Of a stretch of 64,000 bases of DNA, positions 16,273-24,625 are shown one piece after another (the stretch's first letter is position 1; each line of letters starts with the position of its first letter). Source of the DNA: Ideonella oryzae (GTDB taxonomy: Bacteria > Pseudomonadota > Gammaproteobacteria > Burkholderiales > Burkholderiaceae_C); NCBI RefSeq assembly GCF_024055665.1, contig NZ_JAMXMC010000010.1, positions 62,001 to 126,000 of the forward strand, given 5' to 3'. A model generated the notes under the pieces. It was not told the DNA's origin, ran no database searches, and worked only from the letters and a program-made list of their open reading frames with translations. The translations under genes and the position numbers were made by a program.

Positions 16273-16635
16273 ATGCACTCGATCCTCGCCGTTGACGATT
16301 CCCCCTCCATGCGCCAAATGGTGGCCTTCACCCTGAAAAACGCCGGCTTCAACGTGGTTGAAGCCGTGGACGGCCAGGACGCCTGGGAGAAAGCCAACCA
16401 GCGCGACTTCAATCTGGTGCTGACCGACCAGAACATGCCCCGCATGGACGGCATCAGCCTGACCAAGAAGCTGCGTGAGAACCCGAAATTCAAGGCCACG
16501 CCGATCCTGATCCTGACGACCGAGTCCAGCGACCAGATGAAGCAGGCGGGCCGCGCCGCCGGTGCCACCGGCTGGCTGGTCAAGCCCTTCGATCCGGCCA
16601 AGCTGATCGAAGTGATTGGCAAAGTGATCCGCTGA
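16273..16635 (+). CDS. cheY2: Chemotaxis response regulator CheY (copy 2)
   Basis: A 120-residue single-domain receiver: Asp8/Asp9, Asp52 (VLTDQNMPRMDG), ILTTES and WLVKPF. It differs from copy 1 in most surface residues (starts MHSILAVDDSPSMRQ) and resembles the CheY commonly encoded beside CheA in Burkholderiales. It may be a phosphate sink or a second motor regulator. It is 57 bases before cheA and follows the CheZ-like gene, so it is likely phosphorylated by this CheA and perhaps dephosphorylated by that neighbour. Confidence 0.9.
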   Translation: MHSILAVDDSPSMRQMVAFTLKNAGFNVVEAVDGQDAWEKANQRDFNLVLTDQNMPRMDGISLTKKLRENPKFKATPILILTTESSDQMKQAGRAAGATGWLVKPFDPAKLIEVIGKVIR

Positions 16636-16692
16636 CCAGCCGGTCCGCCCCCCTGCGCCAAGAAGTACGACACGAACGAGGAACTTGCACCC

Positions 16693-18819
16693 ATGGCCGA
16701 CACCACCCATGACCACGGCACCAGCGATGGCATTGACCTGACCCAGTTCTACCAGGTCTTCTTCGAAGAGGCTGGAGAGAACCTGGAAGCCATGGAGCAA
16801 AAACTCCTGGAGCTGGACCTGAGCGCTGCCGACGACGAAGAGCTCAACGCCATCTTCCGTTGCGCCCACTCGGTCAAGGGCGGGGCAGCCACCTTCGGCT
16901 TCTCCGACGTGGCCGAACTGACCCACCAGATGGAGACGCTGCTGGACAAGCTGCGCCGCCACGAGCTGCAACCCACCTCGCAGATGGTGGACGTGCTGCT
17001 GGAAGCCGGTGACGCCCTCAAGGCCTTGCTGGCCCGCCACCAGGGTTCCGGCGCCGATGCGCCCGACACCTCCGCACTGGTGGCCCACATCCGTGCCATG
17101 GCCGAAGGCGGCTCCGCTCCGGCCCCTGCGGCAGCCCCGACGCCGGTGGCCCCCGCCCCCGCGCCAGTGGCGGCGGCTGCCGCCGTGCCTGGCGGTGCGC
17201 GCGCCATCGAGCTGCGCGTCGGTCCGCTGGAGCACCCGGAACAGGCCGACAGCCTGGCCGAGTTGTTCAAGGAAATCACCAACCTGGGCACGATCGAACC
17301 GCTGGACGCCGGCCATGCCGCCGATGGCATCCGCCGCTTCCGCATCGTGACCACGACCAGCGACAACGATCTGCTGGACCTGTTCACCTTCCACGTGGCC
17401 CGCGAAGTCATGCAGCTGCTGCCGATGGGTCCGGGCTACGGCTTCCATGAGGGGGCCCCGGGGGCACCCGAACGGTCGGCCCAGCCCGAGGAGCAGGGCT
17501 ACGGCTTCTTCGACGACGCGCCGGGGGCACCGGGTGCCCCTGCCGCCGACGGCGCCGCCGCGCCTGCCGCCCCGGTCGCCGCCGCACCGGTCGCGCCCGT
17601 GCCGGCTGCCGCCGCGCCCAAGGCCGCCCCCAAGGCGGAGGCCAAGGGCGGCATGGACTCCACCACGCTGCGCGTCTCGGTCGAAAAGGTCGACCAGCTG
17701 ATCAACCTGGTGGGCGAGCTCGTCATCACCCAGGCCATGCTGGCCCAGAACAGCCACAACGTGGACGCTGCGCTGAACCAGCAGTTGCTGTCCGGCCTGG
17801 CCGACCTGGAACGCAACACCCGCGACCTGCAGGAAGCGGTGATGTCGATCCGGATGATTCCGATGTCCATGGTCTTCAACCGCTTCCCCCGCATGCTGCG
17901 CGATCTGGCCGGCAAGCTGGGCAAGAAGGTCGAGCTGGTCACCCAGGGCGAAGCCACCGAACTGGACAAGGGCCTGGTCGAGAAGATCACCGATCCGCTC
18001 ACCCACCTGGTGCGCAACAGTTGCGACCACGGCATCGAACTGCCGGCCGACCGGGTGGCCAAGGGCAAGCCCGAGCACGGCACGGTCACGCTGGTGGCCT
18101 CCCACCAGGGCGGCTCCATCGTGATCGAGGTGCGCGACGATGGCCGCGGCATGAACCGCCAGAAGCTGCTGAGCAAGGCCCGCGAGCGCGGCATCGACGC
18201 GCCCGACACCATGACCGACCAGGAGGTCTACGGCCTGATCTTCGCGCCGGGCTTCTCCACCGCCGAGCAGGTGACCGACGTGTCCGGCCGCGGCGTGGGC
18301 ATGGACGTGGTCAAGAAGAACATCACCGCCCTGGGTGGCACGGTGGAGATCGACTCCGCCGAGGGCTACGGGATGAGCGTCAAGGTGCGCCTGCCGCTGA
18401 CCCTGGCCATCATGGACGGCATGAGCATCGGGGTGGGCGACGAGTGCTACATCCTGCCGCTGTCCTCGGTGGTCGAGTCCTTCCAGATCGCCCCGAACAT
18501 GATCAAGACCATCGGCAACTCCGGCCGCGTGGTCGAGGTGCGCGACGAGTTCATGCCGGTCATCGACCTGGAGCGTGTCTTCGAGGTGCCCCGCTTCGAC
18601 TTCGAAAAGTCTTCCAACATCATGGTGGTCGTGGAAGCCGAAGGCGGCCGCGTGGCCCTGCTGGTGGACGAGCTGCTGGGCCAGCAACAGGTCGTCGTGA
18701 AGAACCTGGAAGCCAACTACCGCAAGGTGCCGGATGTGTCTGGCGCCACCATCATGGGCGATGGTCGCGTGGCCCTGATCCTGGACATCGGCTCCCTGGT
18801 GCGCCGCTCGCGTCACTGA
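16693..18819 (+). CDS. cheA: Chemotaxis histidine kinase CheA
   Basis: A 708-residue kinase. Domain order: P1 with His59 in HSVKGGAATFGF; an Ala/Pro linker; a P2-like region (about 165-245); an unusual second linker with two G-Y-G-F repeats (248-251 and 269-273) and A/P-rich spacers; P3 dimerisation (RVSVEKVDQLINLVGEL); P4 ATPase (N box VRNSCDHGIE, DDGRGMN, GRGVGMDVV); and a CheW-like P5. It is the core kinase for the three receptors encoded next. The gene is intact and in the same unit as cheY2 and the chemoreceptors. Confidence 0.97.
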   Translation: MADTTHDHGTSDGIDLTQFYQVFFEEAGENLEAMEQKLLELDLSAADDEELNAIFRCAHSVKGGAATFGFSDVAELTHQMETLLDKLRRHELQPTSQMVDVLLEAGDALKALLARHQGSGADAPDTSALVAHIRAMAEGGSAPAPAAAPTPVAPAPAPVAAAAAVPGGARAIELRVGPLEHPEQADSLAELFKEITNLGTIEPLDAGHAADGIRRFRIVTTTSDNDLLDLFTFHVAREVMQLLPMGPGYGFHEGAPGAPERSAQPEEQGYGFFDDAPGAPGAPAADGAAAPAAPVAAAPVAPVPAAAAPKAAPKAEAKGGMDSTTLRVSVEKVDQLINLVGELVITQAMLAQNSHNVDAALNQQLLSGLADLERNTRDLQEAVMSIRMIPMSMVFNRFPRMLRDLAGKLGKKVELVTQGEATELDKGLVEKITDPLTHLVRNSCDHGIELPADRVAKGKPEHGTVTLVASHQGGSIVIEVRDDGRGMNRQKLLSKARERGIDAPDTMTDQEVYGLIFAPGFSTAEQVTDVSGRGVGMDVVKKNITALGGTVEIDSAEGYGMSVKVRLPLTLAIMDGMSIGVGDECYILPLSSVVESFQIAPNMIKTIGNSGRVVEVRDEFMPVIDLERVFEVPRFDFEKSSNIMVVVEAEGGRVALLVDELLGQQQVVVKNLEANYRKVPDVSGATIMGDGRVALILDIGSLVRRSRH

Positions 18820-18852
18820 GCTCGGATTGCACAAAATTCAAAGGAGACCGCC

Positions 18853-20424
18853 ATGTCAACTCGCCGCATGACGCTGGGCGTCCGGCTGGGCCTGGGCTTC
18901 ACCGCCACACTGGCCCTGCTGGTCGGGATCACCGTGCTGGGCCTGGTGCAGATGCGCCAGCAGCAGCAGTTGCAGGCTGCGGTCGAGTCAACCAATGACC
19001 AGCTGAACCTGGCCCAGCAGTGGCGGGGCCAGACGCAGGTCAACCTGGCCCGCGCACTCTCGCTGGCCAAGGCGGACAACAACCCTCAGCTGGACGCCTA
19101 CCTGGCGCCCCAGATGAAGGCCACCAGCGCCGAGATCAGCGTGCTGCAGAAGAAGCTCAGCGACAGCACGCTCACCGATGGTGGCCGCCAGGCCCTGGAA
19201 ACCATTGGCAGCGCCCGCGAGAAGTACCTCGGCGCGCGCAAGCAGGTGCTCGCGCTGCTCAAGGCCGGTGATGCCAAGGGCGCGGCCGAGGTGGACCACA
19301 GCCTGCTGCCGGCCGCCGACGCCTACCTGGCCAGCATGACCCATCTGGAGGAGGTGCTCAACCAGGAAGCCACCCTGGCCCGCCACGATGGCGAGACCTC
19401 CGCGGCGAACGCTCGCCAGCTGATGATCGGCATGGCGGTGCTGGCCCTGGGCATGGGCGCCTGGATCGCCTGGGCCCTGACCCGTTCGATCACCCAGCCG
19501 ATGCTCAGTGCCATCGGCACCGCCGAGGCCATCGCCGAGGGCGACCTCACGGTCGACCTGAGCGTCGACCGCCAGGACGAGATCGGCCGCCTGCAGCACG
19601 CCATGCAGCGCATGCGGGGCAGCCTGCACGAGATGGTGGCCGGCATCCGCCAGTCCACCGACGGCATCTCCACCGCCAGCAGCGAGGTGGCCACGGGCAG
19701 CATGGACCTGAGCCAACGCACCGAACAGGCCGCCTCCAACCTGCAGCGCACCGCCTCCTCGATGGAGCAGCTCAGCGGCACCGTGCGTCAGACGGCCGAC
19801 GCCGCGCGCACCGCCAACCAGCTCGCCCACACGGCCTCCGACACCGCTCAGCGCGGCGGTCAGGTGGTGCAGGAGGTGGTCCAGAGCATGCAGAAGATCT
19901 CCGAGGCCAGTCAGCGCATCGGCGACATCATCGGCGTGATCGATGGCATCGCCTTCCAGACCAACATCCTGGCCCTGAACGCCGCGGTGGAAGCCGCCCG
20001 CGCCGGGGAACAGGGTCGCGGCTTTGCCGTCGTGGCGGGCGAGGTGCGCAGCCTGGCCGGTCGCAGCGCCGAGGCCGCGCGCGAGATCAAGCAACTGATC
20101 GGCACCAGCGTCGAGCGGGTCGAATCCGGCAGTGTGCTGGTGGACAGCGCCGGTCGCTCGATGGCCGAGATCGTGCAGAGCGTTCAGCGGGTCACCGACA
20201 TCATTGCCGAGATCACCGCCGCCACCGGCGAACAGAGCTCGGGCATCGCCGAGGTCGGCCAGGCCGTCAACCAGCTCGACGAGATGACGCAGCAGAACGC
20301 GGCGCTGGTCGAGCAGTCCAACGCCGCCGCCGAGAGCCTCAAGGACCAGGCCCACCACCTGGGCGAGATCGTCAGCCGCTTCCGCCTGGATCGGCACAGC
20401 AACACCGGCCACGCCGTTCATTGA
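18853..20424 (+). CDS. Methyl-accepting chemotaxis protein 1
   Basis: A 523-residue chemoreceptor with a strong SD (AAAGGAGA). Membrane helix 1 covers about 8-33 and helix 2 about 190-208; the periplasmic part between them (about 155 residues) looks like a four-helix bundle (4HB_MCP). A HAMP domain follows, then the cytoplasmic coiled coil with the conserved tip ([29 protein letters not shown] region). It ends in [10 protein letters not shown], with no CheR-docking pentapeptide, so adaptation would depend on neighbouring receptors. The ligand is unknown. Confidence 0.92.
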   Translation: MSTRRMTLGVRLGLGFTATLALLVGITVLGLVQMRQQQQLQAAVESTNDQLNLAQQWRGQTQVNLARALSLAKADNNPQLDAYLAPQMKATSAEISVLQKKLSDSTLTDGGRQALETIGSAREKYLGARKQVLALLKAGDAKGAAEVDHSLLPAADAYLASMTHLEEVLNQEATLARHDGETSAANARQLMIGMAVLALGMGAWIAWALTRSITQPMLSAIGTAEAIAEGDLTVDLSVDRQDEIGRLQHAMQRMRGSLHEMVAGIRQSTDGISTASSEVATGSMDLSQRTEQAASNLQRTASSMEQLSGTVRQTADAARTANQLAHTASDTAQRGGQVVQEVVQSMQKISEASQRIGDIIGVIDGIAFQTNILALNAAVEAARAGEQGRGFAVVAGEVRSLAGRSAEAAREIKQLIGTSVERVESGSVLVDSAGRSMAEIVQSVQRVTDIIAEITAATGEQSSGIAEVGQAVNQLDEMTQQNAALVEQSNAAAESLKDQAHHLGEIVSRFRLDRHSNTGHAVH

Positions 20425-20446
20425 ATCACCCAAGGACGCTTTCACC

Positions 20447-22204
20447 ATGATGCAATGGATGCGAGGATTCACGATTCGCCTGCGAATGCAGGGCGCGATC
20501 GCCGCCGTGCTGGGCCTGTTCGCCCTGCTCGGCCTCACCACCTTCCTGGGCTGCAACGAGCTGACCCGGGTGAATGAGGCGCTGATGCGCCATTCGGTCA
20601 AGGAGCTGCACGACGTCAGCGGCATCCGGACCGCGCTCGGCCAGGTGCGCCAGTTCGAGAAGAACATGGTGATCGACCACGAGGCCGCCGACGCGATGGC
20701 GCAGGACCAGCAGCAGTGGACCGGCGCCATCGACCAACTCAAGAAGGGGCTGAGCGCCCTGCAAGAGGGTGAGGAAGACGCCAACAATGCCGTGGCGCGC
20801 GAGACCGCGCAGAAGGTCGAGGCCTACAGCGCGGCGGCCACCGCCGTGTTCGCCCAGGGCGGCGCCGAAAGCGCCCCGGCCTTGAACAAGACGCTGTCCG
20901 GCGCACGCGAACAGATCCGCGCCGCTGACGACGGCGTCAACCGCATCCAGGCCCTGGTCGACCAGGACATTGCCGAGGTCCAGGTCCACTACCAGACCCA
21001 GATGAACCGCCTGCTGTGGTCCTTCGGCGGCGTGATGCTGCTGGTGCTGATCATCGTGATGCCGCTGACCCTGCTGAATTCGGCCTCGATCACCCGGCCG
21101 GTGCACCATGCCCGCGACATCGCGCTGGCCATCGCCGAGGGCGACCTGACCCGCTCCATCCATGTCCACGGCAAGGACGAGACCGCCGACCTGCTACGGG
21201 CCCTGGACCACATGCAGCGGGCCCTGCGCACGCTGGTGGGCGAGGTGCGTGACAGCTCGCAGCGCATCCACATGGCTTCGCGCGAGGTGGCGGCCGGCAA
21301 CGCGGACCTGAGCGGCCGCACCGAGCAGACCGCCAGCAACCTGGAGGAAACGGCCAGCGCCATGGAAGAGTTGACCGCCACGGTGCGCGACAGCGCGGCG
21401 TCCGCCGGTCATGCCAGCGATCTGGCCAGCTCGGCCGCCCAGGTGGCCCAGCGCGGCGGTGATGCGGTGGCCCAGGTGGTCACAACGATGGACGAAATCA
21501 ACCACGCCAGCCACAAGATCGCCGACATCATCGGCGTGATCGACGGCATCGCCTTCCAGACCAACATCCTGGCGCTGAACGCGGCGGTGGAAGCTGCCCG
21601 CGCCGGCGAACAGGGCCGCGGCTTTGCCGTGGTCGCCAGCGAGGTGCGCAGCCTGGCCGGCCGCTCGGCCGAAGCCGCGCGCGAGATCAAGCAGCTGATC
21701 AACGCCTCGGTCGAGAAGGTCGAAAACGGCAGCCGCCAGGTGCAGGACGCCGGCGCCACCATGGGCGAGATCGTTTCCTCGGTGCAGCGCGTCAACGACA
21801 TCATCCAGGAGATCAGCACCGCCGCCACCGAGCAGAGCAAGGGCATCAACCAGGTCAACAGCGCCGTCGTGCAGCTCGACCAGATGACCCAGCAGAACGC
21901 CGCGCTGGTGGAGCAGTCCACCGCCTCGGCGGAAAGCCTGAAGGACCAGGCCGGCCGGCTCAACGACGTGGTGGCGCGCTTCCGCCTCGACAGCAGCATG
22001 GCCGCGGCACCCGCGGCCGTGACGCGGGCAGAGCCCCAGGCCGGACCTGCGACACCCCGCTCTCAGGCGCCCGCCAAGCAACCCGCGCCCGCGCTGACCT
22101 CCGCGCCCCCGACCGCACGACCGATTGATCCACCGCCCCAGCGGCCCACCCCCGCCAAGGCCGAAGCCACGGCCCCCGCCGACGACGAGTGGGAAACCTT
22201 CTGA
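20447..22204 (+). CDS. Methyl-accepting chemotaxis protein 2, with a C-terminal xWETF pentapeptide
   Basis: A 585-residue receptor with membrane helices at about 12-32 and 185-210, an intervening ligand domain, HAMP and the conserved signalling tip. Beyond the signalling domain it has a Pro/Ala-rich tail of about 60 residues ending D-E-W-E-T-F. The last five residues match the N-W-E-T-F CheR/CheB tether of E. coli Tar and Tsr with one change. Of the three receptors here only this one has it. The start may be ATG 20447 or the second ATG at 20450. A good terminator follows. Confidence 0.92.
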   Translation: MMQWMRGFTIRLRMQGAIAAVLGLFALLGLTTFLGCNELTRVNEALMRHSVKELHDVSGIRTALGQVRQFEKNMVIDHEAADAMAQDQQQWTGAIDQLKKGLSALQEGEEDANNAVARETAQKVEAYSAAATAVFAQGGAESAPALNKTLSGAREQIRAADDGVNRIQALVDQDIAEVQVHYQTQMNRLLWSFGGVMLLVLIIVMPLTLLNSASITRPVHHARDIALAIAEGDLTRSIHVHGKDETADLLRALDHMQRALRTLVGEVRDSSQRIHMASREVAAGNADLSGRTEQTASNLEETASAMEELTATVRDSAASAGHASDLASSAAQVAQRGGDAVAQVVTTMDEINHASHKIADIIGVIDGIAFQTNILALNAAVEAARAGEQGRGFAVVASEVRSLAGRSAEAAREIKQLINASVEKVENGSRQVQDAGATMGEIVSSVQRVNDIIQEISTAATEQSKGINQVNSAVVQLDQMTQQNAALVEQSTASAESLKDQAGRLNDVVARFRLDSSMAAAPAAVTRAEPQAGPATPRSQAPAKQPAPALTSAPPTARPIDPPPQRPTPAKAEATAPADDEWETF

Positions 22205-22213
22205 GGTGCACAG

Positions 22214-22256
22214 CGCCCTGATGACCCCACCCCCGGGGGCTCAGGGCGTTTCTCTT
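22214..22256 (+). terminator. Intrinsic terminator after chemoreceptor 2
   Basis: CGCCCTGA at 22214-22221 pairs with TCAGGGCG at 22241-22248, with a C/G-rich inner loop that can also pair partly, followed by the T-rich TTTCTCTT. It closes the cheA-led unit before the FliA promoter at 22279. Confidence 0.65.
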
Positions 22257-22278
22257 GGGGCCGAAGCCTTGATCAGGC

Positions 22279-22305
22279 TCAAGTCCCGTGGGATGTCGCC
22301 GATGA
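22279..22305 (+). promoter_or_regulatory. Sigma-28 (FliA) promoter of chemoreceptor 3
   Basis: TCAA at 22279-22282, exactly 15 bases, then GCCGATGA at 22298-22305, close to the ideal GCCGATAA. It lies directly after the terminator of the preceding unit and about 40 bases before the receptor start. Confidence 0.75.
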
Positions 22306-22346
22306 TCCGGTGAAACCCCTATTCATTGCCTGTCGTGGGAACTGAC

Positions 22347-23906
22347 GTGAACCAACTTCTTCGCCAATTCAGCATCCGTCTGCGGCTGACCGCCGGTCTG
22401 GCCGCCCTGGGGCTTCTGATGCTCGTCGTCGTGCTGTGGTCGGTCTGGACCGTCCGCAGCGTGCGCGAACAAGGTGACCAGTTGATGGCCCTGCAGTTGC
22501 AGAGCCTGGACACCGCCAACGGCGTGCTGTTCTCGATGGAGCGCATGCAACGCCTGGAACAGGCCACCATGCTCAATGGCAGCAACGCGGTCTCGGCCGA
22601 TGAGTTCTTCCAGCAGTGGAAGAAGACCGTGGCCTCGCTGCGCAAGGACCTCCAGCCCATGGCCAGCGAAGCCTCTCTGGCCGAGGGCATCAAGGGCTTC
22701 GAAACCCATGTGACCGCCCTGCAGGACGTGCTGCAGCAGGTGGTGGATGCCAAGATCGATGCCAGTGCTGCCTATGCCTATGCCGGGCAGGCCCAGGGCG
22801 ATCTGGACACCGCCCAGAAGGCCTTTGATGGTTGGGTGCAACAGTCCCGCGCTGCGGCCGAGGCCGCCCGCGACGAGGCCCGCACCCGCACCCAGGTGCA
22901 GATGGGCGCCAGCCTCGCCTTGCTGGTGGTGGTGCTGGGTGTGGTGGGTGTGATGATGGTGCTGACCCTGCGCTCCATCATCGGCCCGCTGGCCCAGGCC
23001 AGCGAGGCGGCCCGGCGCATTGCCGCCGGTGATCTCGGTGGCGAGCTGCCCCGTGAGGGCCGCGACGAGGTCTCCGCTTTCATCGCCGCACTGGCCGACA
23101 TGCAGACCTCCCTGCGCCGGCTGGTGGGCCAGGTGCGCCACAGCGCCGACAGCATCCTGACGGCCAGCAGCGAGGTGGCCAACGGCAACCTGGACCTGAG
23201 CCAGCGCACCGAACACACCGCCAGCAACCTGCAGGAGACGGCGGCCTCGATGGAACACCTGACCGGCACGGTGCACCAGAGTGCCGAGTCGGCCCAGCAG
23301 GCCAGCCAGCTGGCCCAGAACGCCACCCAGGTGGCGGAACGGGGCGGCAGCCTGGTGCACCAGGTGGTGGCCACGATGGAGGACATCAACCAGTCCTCCA
23401 CCAAGATTGCCGACATCACCGGTGTGATCGACGGCATTGCCTTCCAGACCAACATCCTGGCCTTGAACGCGGCGGTCGAGGCTGCCCGCGCCGGGGAACA
23501 GGGGCGTGGCTTTGCCGTGGTGGCTGGCGAGGTGCGCAGCCTGGCCCAGCGCAGCGCCGAGGCCGCCCGCGAGATCAAGACCCTGATCGGCGCCTCGGTG
23601 GACCGCATCGAGAACGGCACCCGCCAGGCCCGGGATGCCGGCCACACGATGACCGAGATCGTGAGCTCGGTGCAGCACGTCAGCCGCATCATCGACGAGA
23701 TCAGCGATTCCACCCGGCTGCAGAGCCGCGGCATCGGCGAACTGGGTTCGGCCGTCAACGAGCTCGATCAGATGACCCAGCAGAACGCCGCCCTGGTGGA
23801 GCAGTCCGCCGCGGCAGCCGACAGCCTCAAGCAGCAGGCCCACCAGCTCTCGGGCGTGGTGGCCACCTTCCGGCTGGATCCCCACCACGAACAGGGTATC
23901 GCCTGA
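22347..23906 (+). CDS. Methyl-accepting chemotaxis protein 3
   Basis: About 519 residues from GTG 22347, which has GTGGGA 6 bases upstream; TTG 22326 and GTG 22335 are in-frame alternatives. It carries two membrane helices (about 17-36 and 190-212), a helical ligand domain between them, HAMP, and the conserved tip ([19 protein letters not shown] region). It ends EQGIA with no WETF tether. It has its own FliA promoter, separating it from the cheA unit. The three receptors here are homologous in the cytoplasmic half but differ strongly in the ligand domain, so they probably sense different ligands. Confidence 0.92.
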   Translation: MNQLLRQFSIRLRLTAGLAALGLLMLVVVLWSVWTVRSVREQGDQLMALQLQSLDTANGVLFSMERMQRLEQATMLNGSNAVSADEFFQQWKKTVASLRKDLQPMASEASLAEGIKGFETHVTALQDVLQQVVDAKIDASAAYAYAGQAQGDLDTAQKAFDGWVQQSRAAAEAARDEARTRTQVQMGASLALLVVVLGVVGVMMVLTLRSIIGPLAQASEAARRIAAGDLGGELPREGRDEVSAFIAALADMQTSLRRLVGQVRHSADSILTASSEVANGNLDLSQRTEHTASNLQETAASMEHLTGTVHQSAESAQQASQLAQNATQVAERGGSLVHQVVATMEDINQSSTKIADITGVIDGIAFQTNILALNAAVEAARAGEQGRGFAVVAGEVRSLAQRSAEAAREIKTLIGASVDRIENGTRQARDAGHTMTEIVSSVQHVSRIIDEISDSTRLQSRGIGELGSAVNELDQMTQQNAALVEQSAAAADSLKQQAHQLSGVVATFRLDPHHEQGIA

Positions 23907-23917
23907 GGGCCCTGCCC

Positions 23918-23944
23918 TTCAGGATCGCCTGACCCTGCCGATAA
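23918..23944 (+). promoter_or_regulatory. Sigma-28 (FliA) promoter of cheW
   Basis: TTCA at 23918-23921, a 15-base spacer and a perfect GCCGATAA at 23937-23944. The expected start lies about 45 bases before cheW. Confidence 0.7.
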
Positions 23945-23995
23945 ACCCAAGGAACCGCCTTTGTTTCGGCGGGCACCCACCCAAGGACAGTCACC

Positions 23996-24556
23996 ATGGA
24001 CATGATCACCGACGCCGCCCAGGTCGCCCGCCACGAAGCGGCCCGCACCCTCGAGAACGCCCAGGCCCGCGCCAGCAAAGCCGCGGCCGCCCCGGGCGCC
24101 GCGCATGGCGAATATCTGACCTTCCGCCTGGGTGGCGAGGAATACGGCATCGACATCCTGCGCGTTCAGGAGATCCGCTCCTACGAGCACCCCACCCGCA
24201 TCGCCAACTCGCCCGAGTTCCTCAAGGGCGTGGTGAACCTGCGCGGCGTGATCGTCCCGATCATCGACCTGCGGGTCAAGCTGGGCTGCGAGACCGCCGA
24301 GTTCAATGCCTTCACCGTGGTGATCGTGCTGAACATCCGGGGCCGCGTGGTCGGCGCCGTGGTCGATTCCGTGTCCGACGTGCTGGAACTCGGTGGCGAC
24401 ACCATCAAGCCGGCGCCGGGCATGAACGCCCAGGTCGACATGTCCTTCATCACCGGCATCGCCAACGTCGGCGAGCGCATGCTGATCCTGATGGACATCC
24501 AGGCCCTGATGAGCTCGGCCGACATGGGCCTGATCGAAGACAGCGCCGCCGCCTGA
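23996..24556 (+). CDS. cheW: Chemotaxis coupling protein CheW
   Basis: A 186-residue CheW domain (YLTFRLGGEEYGIDILRVQEI, KGVVNLRGVIVPIIDLR, VVDSVSDVLEL) that bridges receptors and CheA. An N-terminal extension of about 35 Ala-rich residues precedes the domain, which is longer than E. coli CheW (167). SD AAGGAC lies 9 bases before ATG 23996. It has its own FliA promoter and is followed by a hairpin at 24604-24620 and a convergent gene. Confidence 0.95.
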   Translation: MDMITDAAQVARHEAARTLENAQARASKAAAAPGAAHGEYLTFRLGGEEYGIDILRVQEIRSYEHPTRIANSPEFLKGVVNLRGVIVPIIDLRVKLGCETAEFNAFTVVIVLNIRGRVVGAVVDSVSDVLELGGDTIKPAPGMNAQVDMSFITGIANVGERMLILMDIQALMSSADMGLIEDSAAA

Positions 24557-24603
24557 CCGGCGTGGTGACCCCCTTCCGGCGGCCATCGGCCTGAGCGCAG
24601 ATG

Positions 24604-24620
24604 CCGGGGCACCGCCCCGG
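24604..24620. terminator. Hairpin between convergent cheW and the permease gene
   Basis: CCGGGGC (24604-24610), loop ACC, GCCCCGG (24614-24620). It is perfectly paired but has no strong T-run on either side; it probably ends both converging transcripts. Confidence 0.5.
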
Positions 24621-24625
24621 TCGAC

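Noticed and set aside
15628-18834. A 1068-codon open frame on the minus strand opposite the CheZ-like gene, cheY2 and cheA
   Set aside because: Composition is antisense-type (His/Gln/Gly/Val repeats), with no start or SD support; cheA on the other strand is certain.
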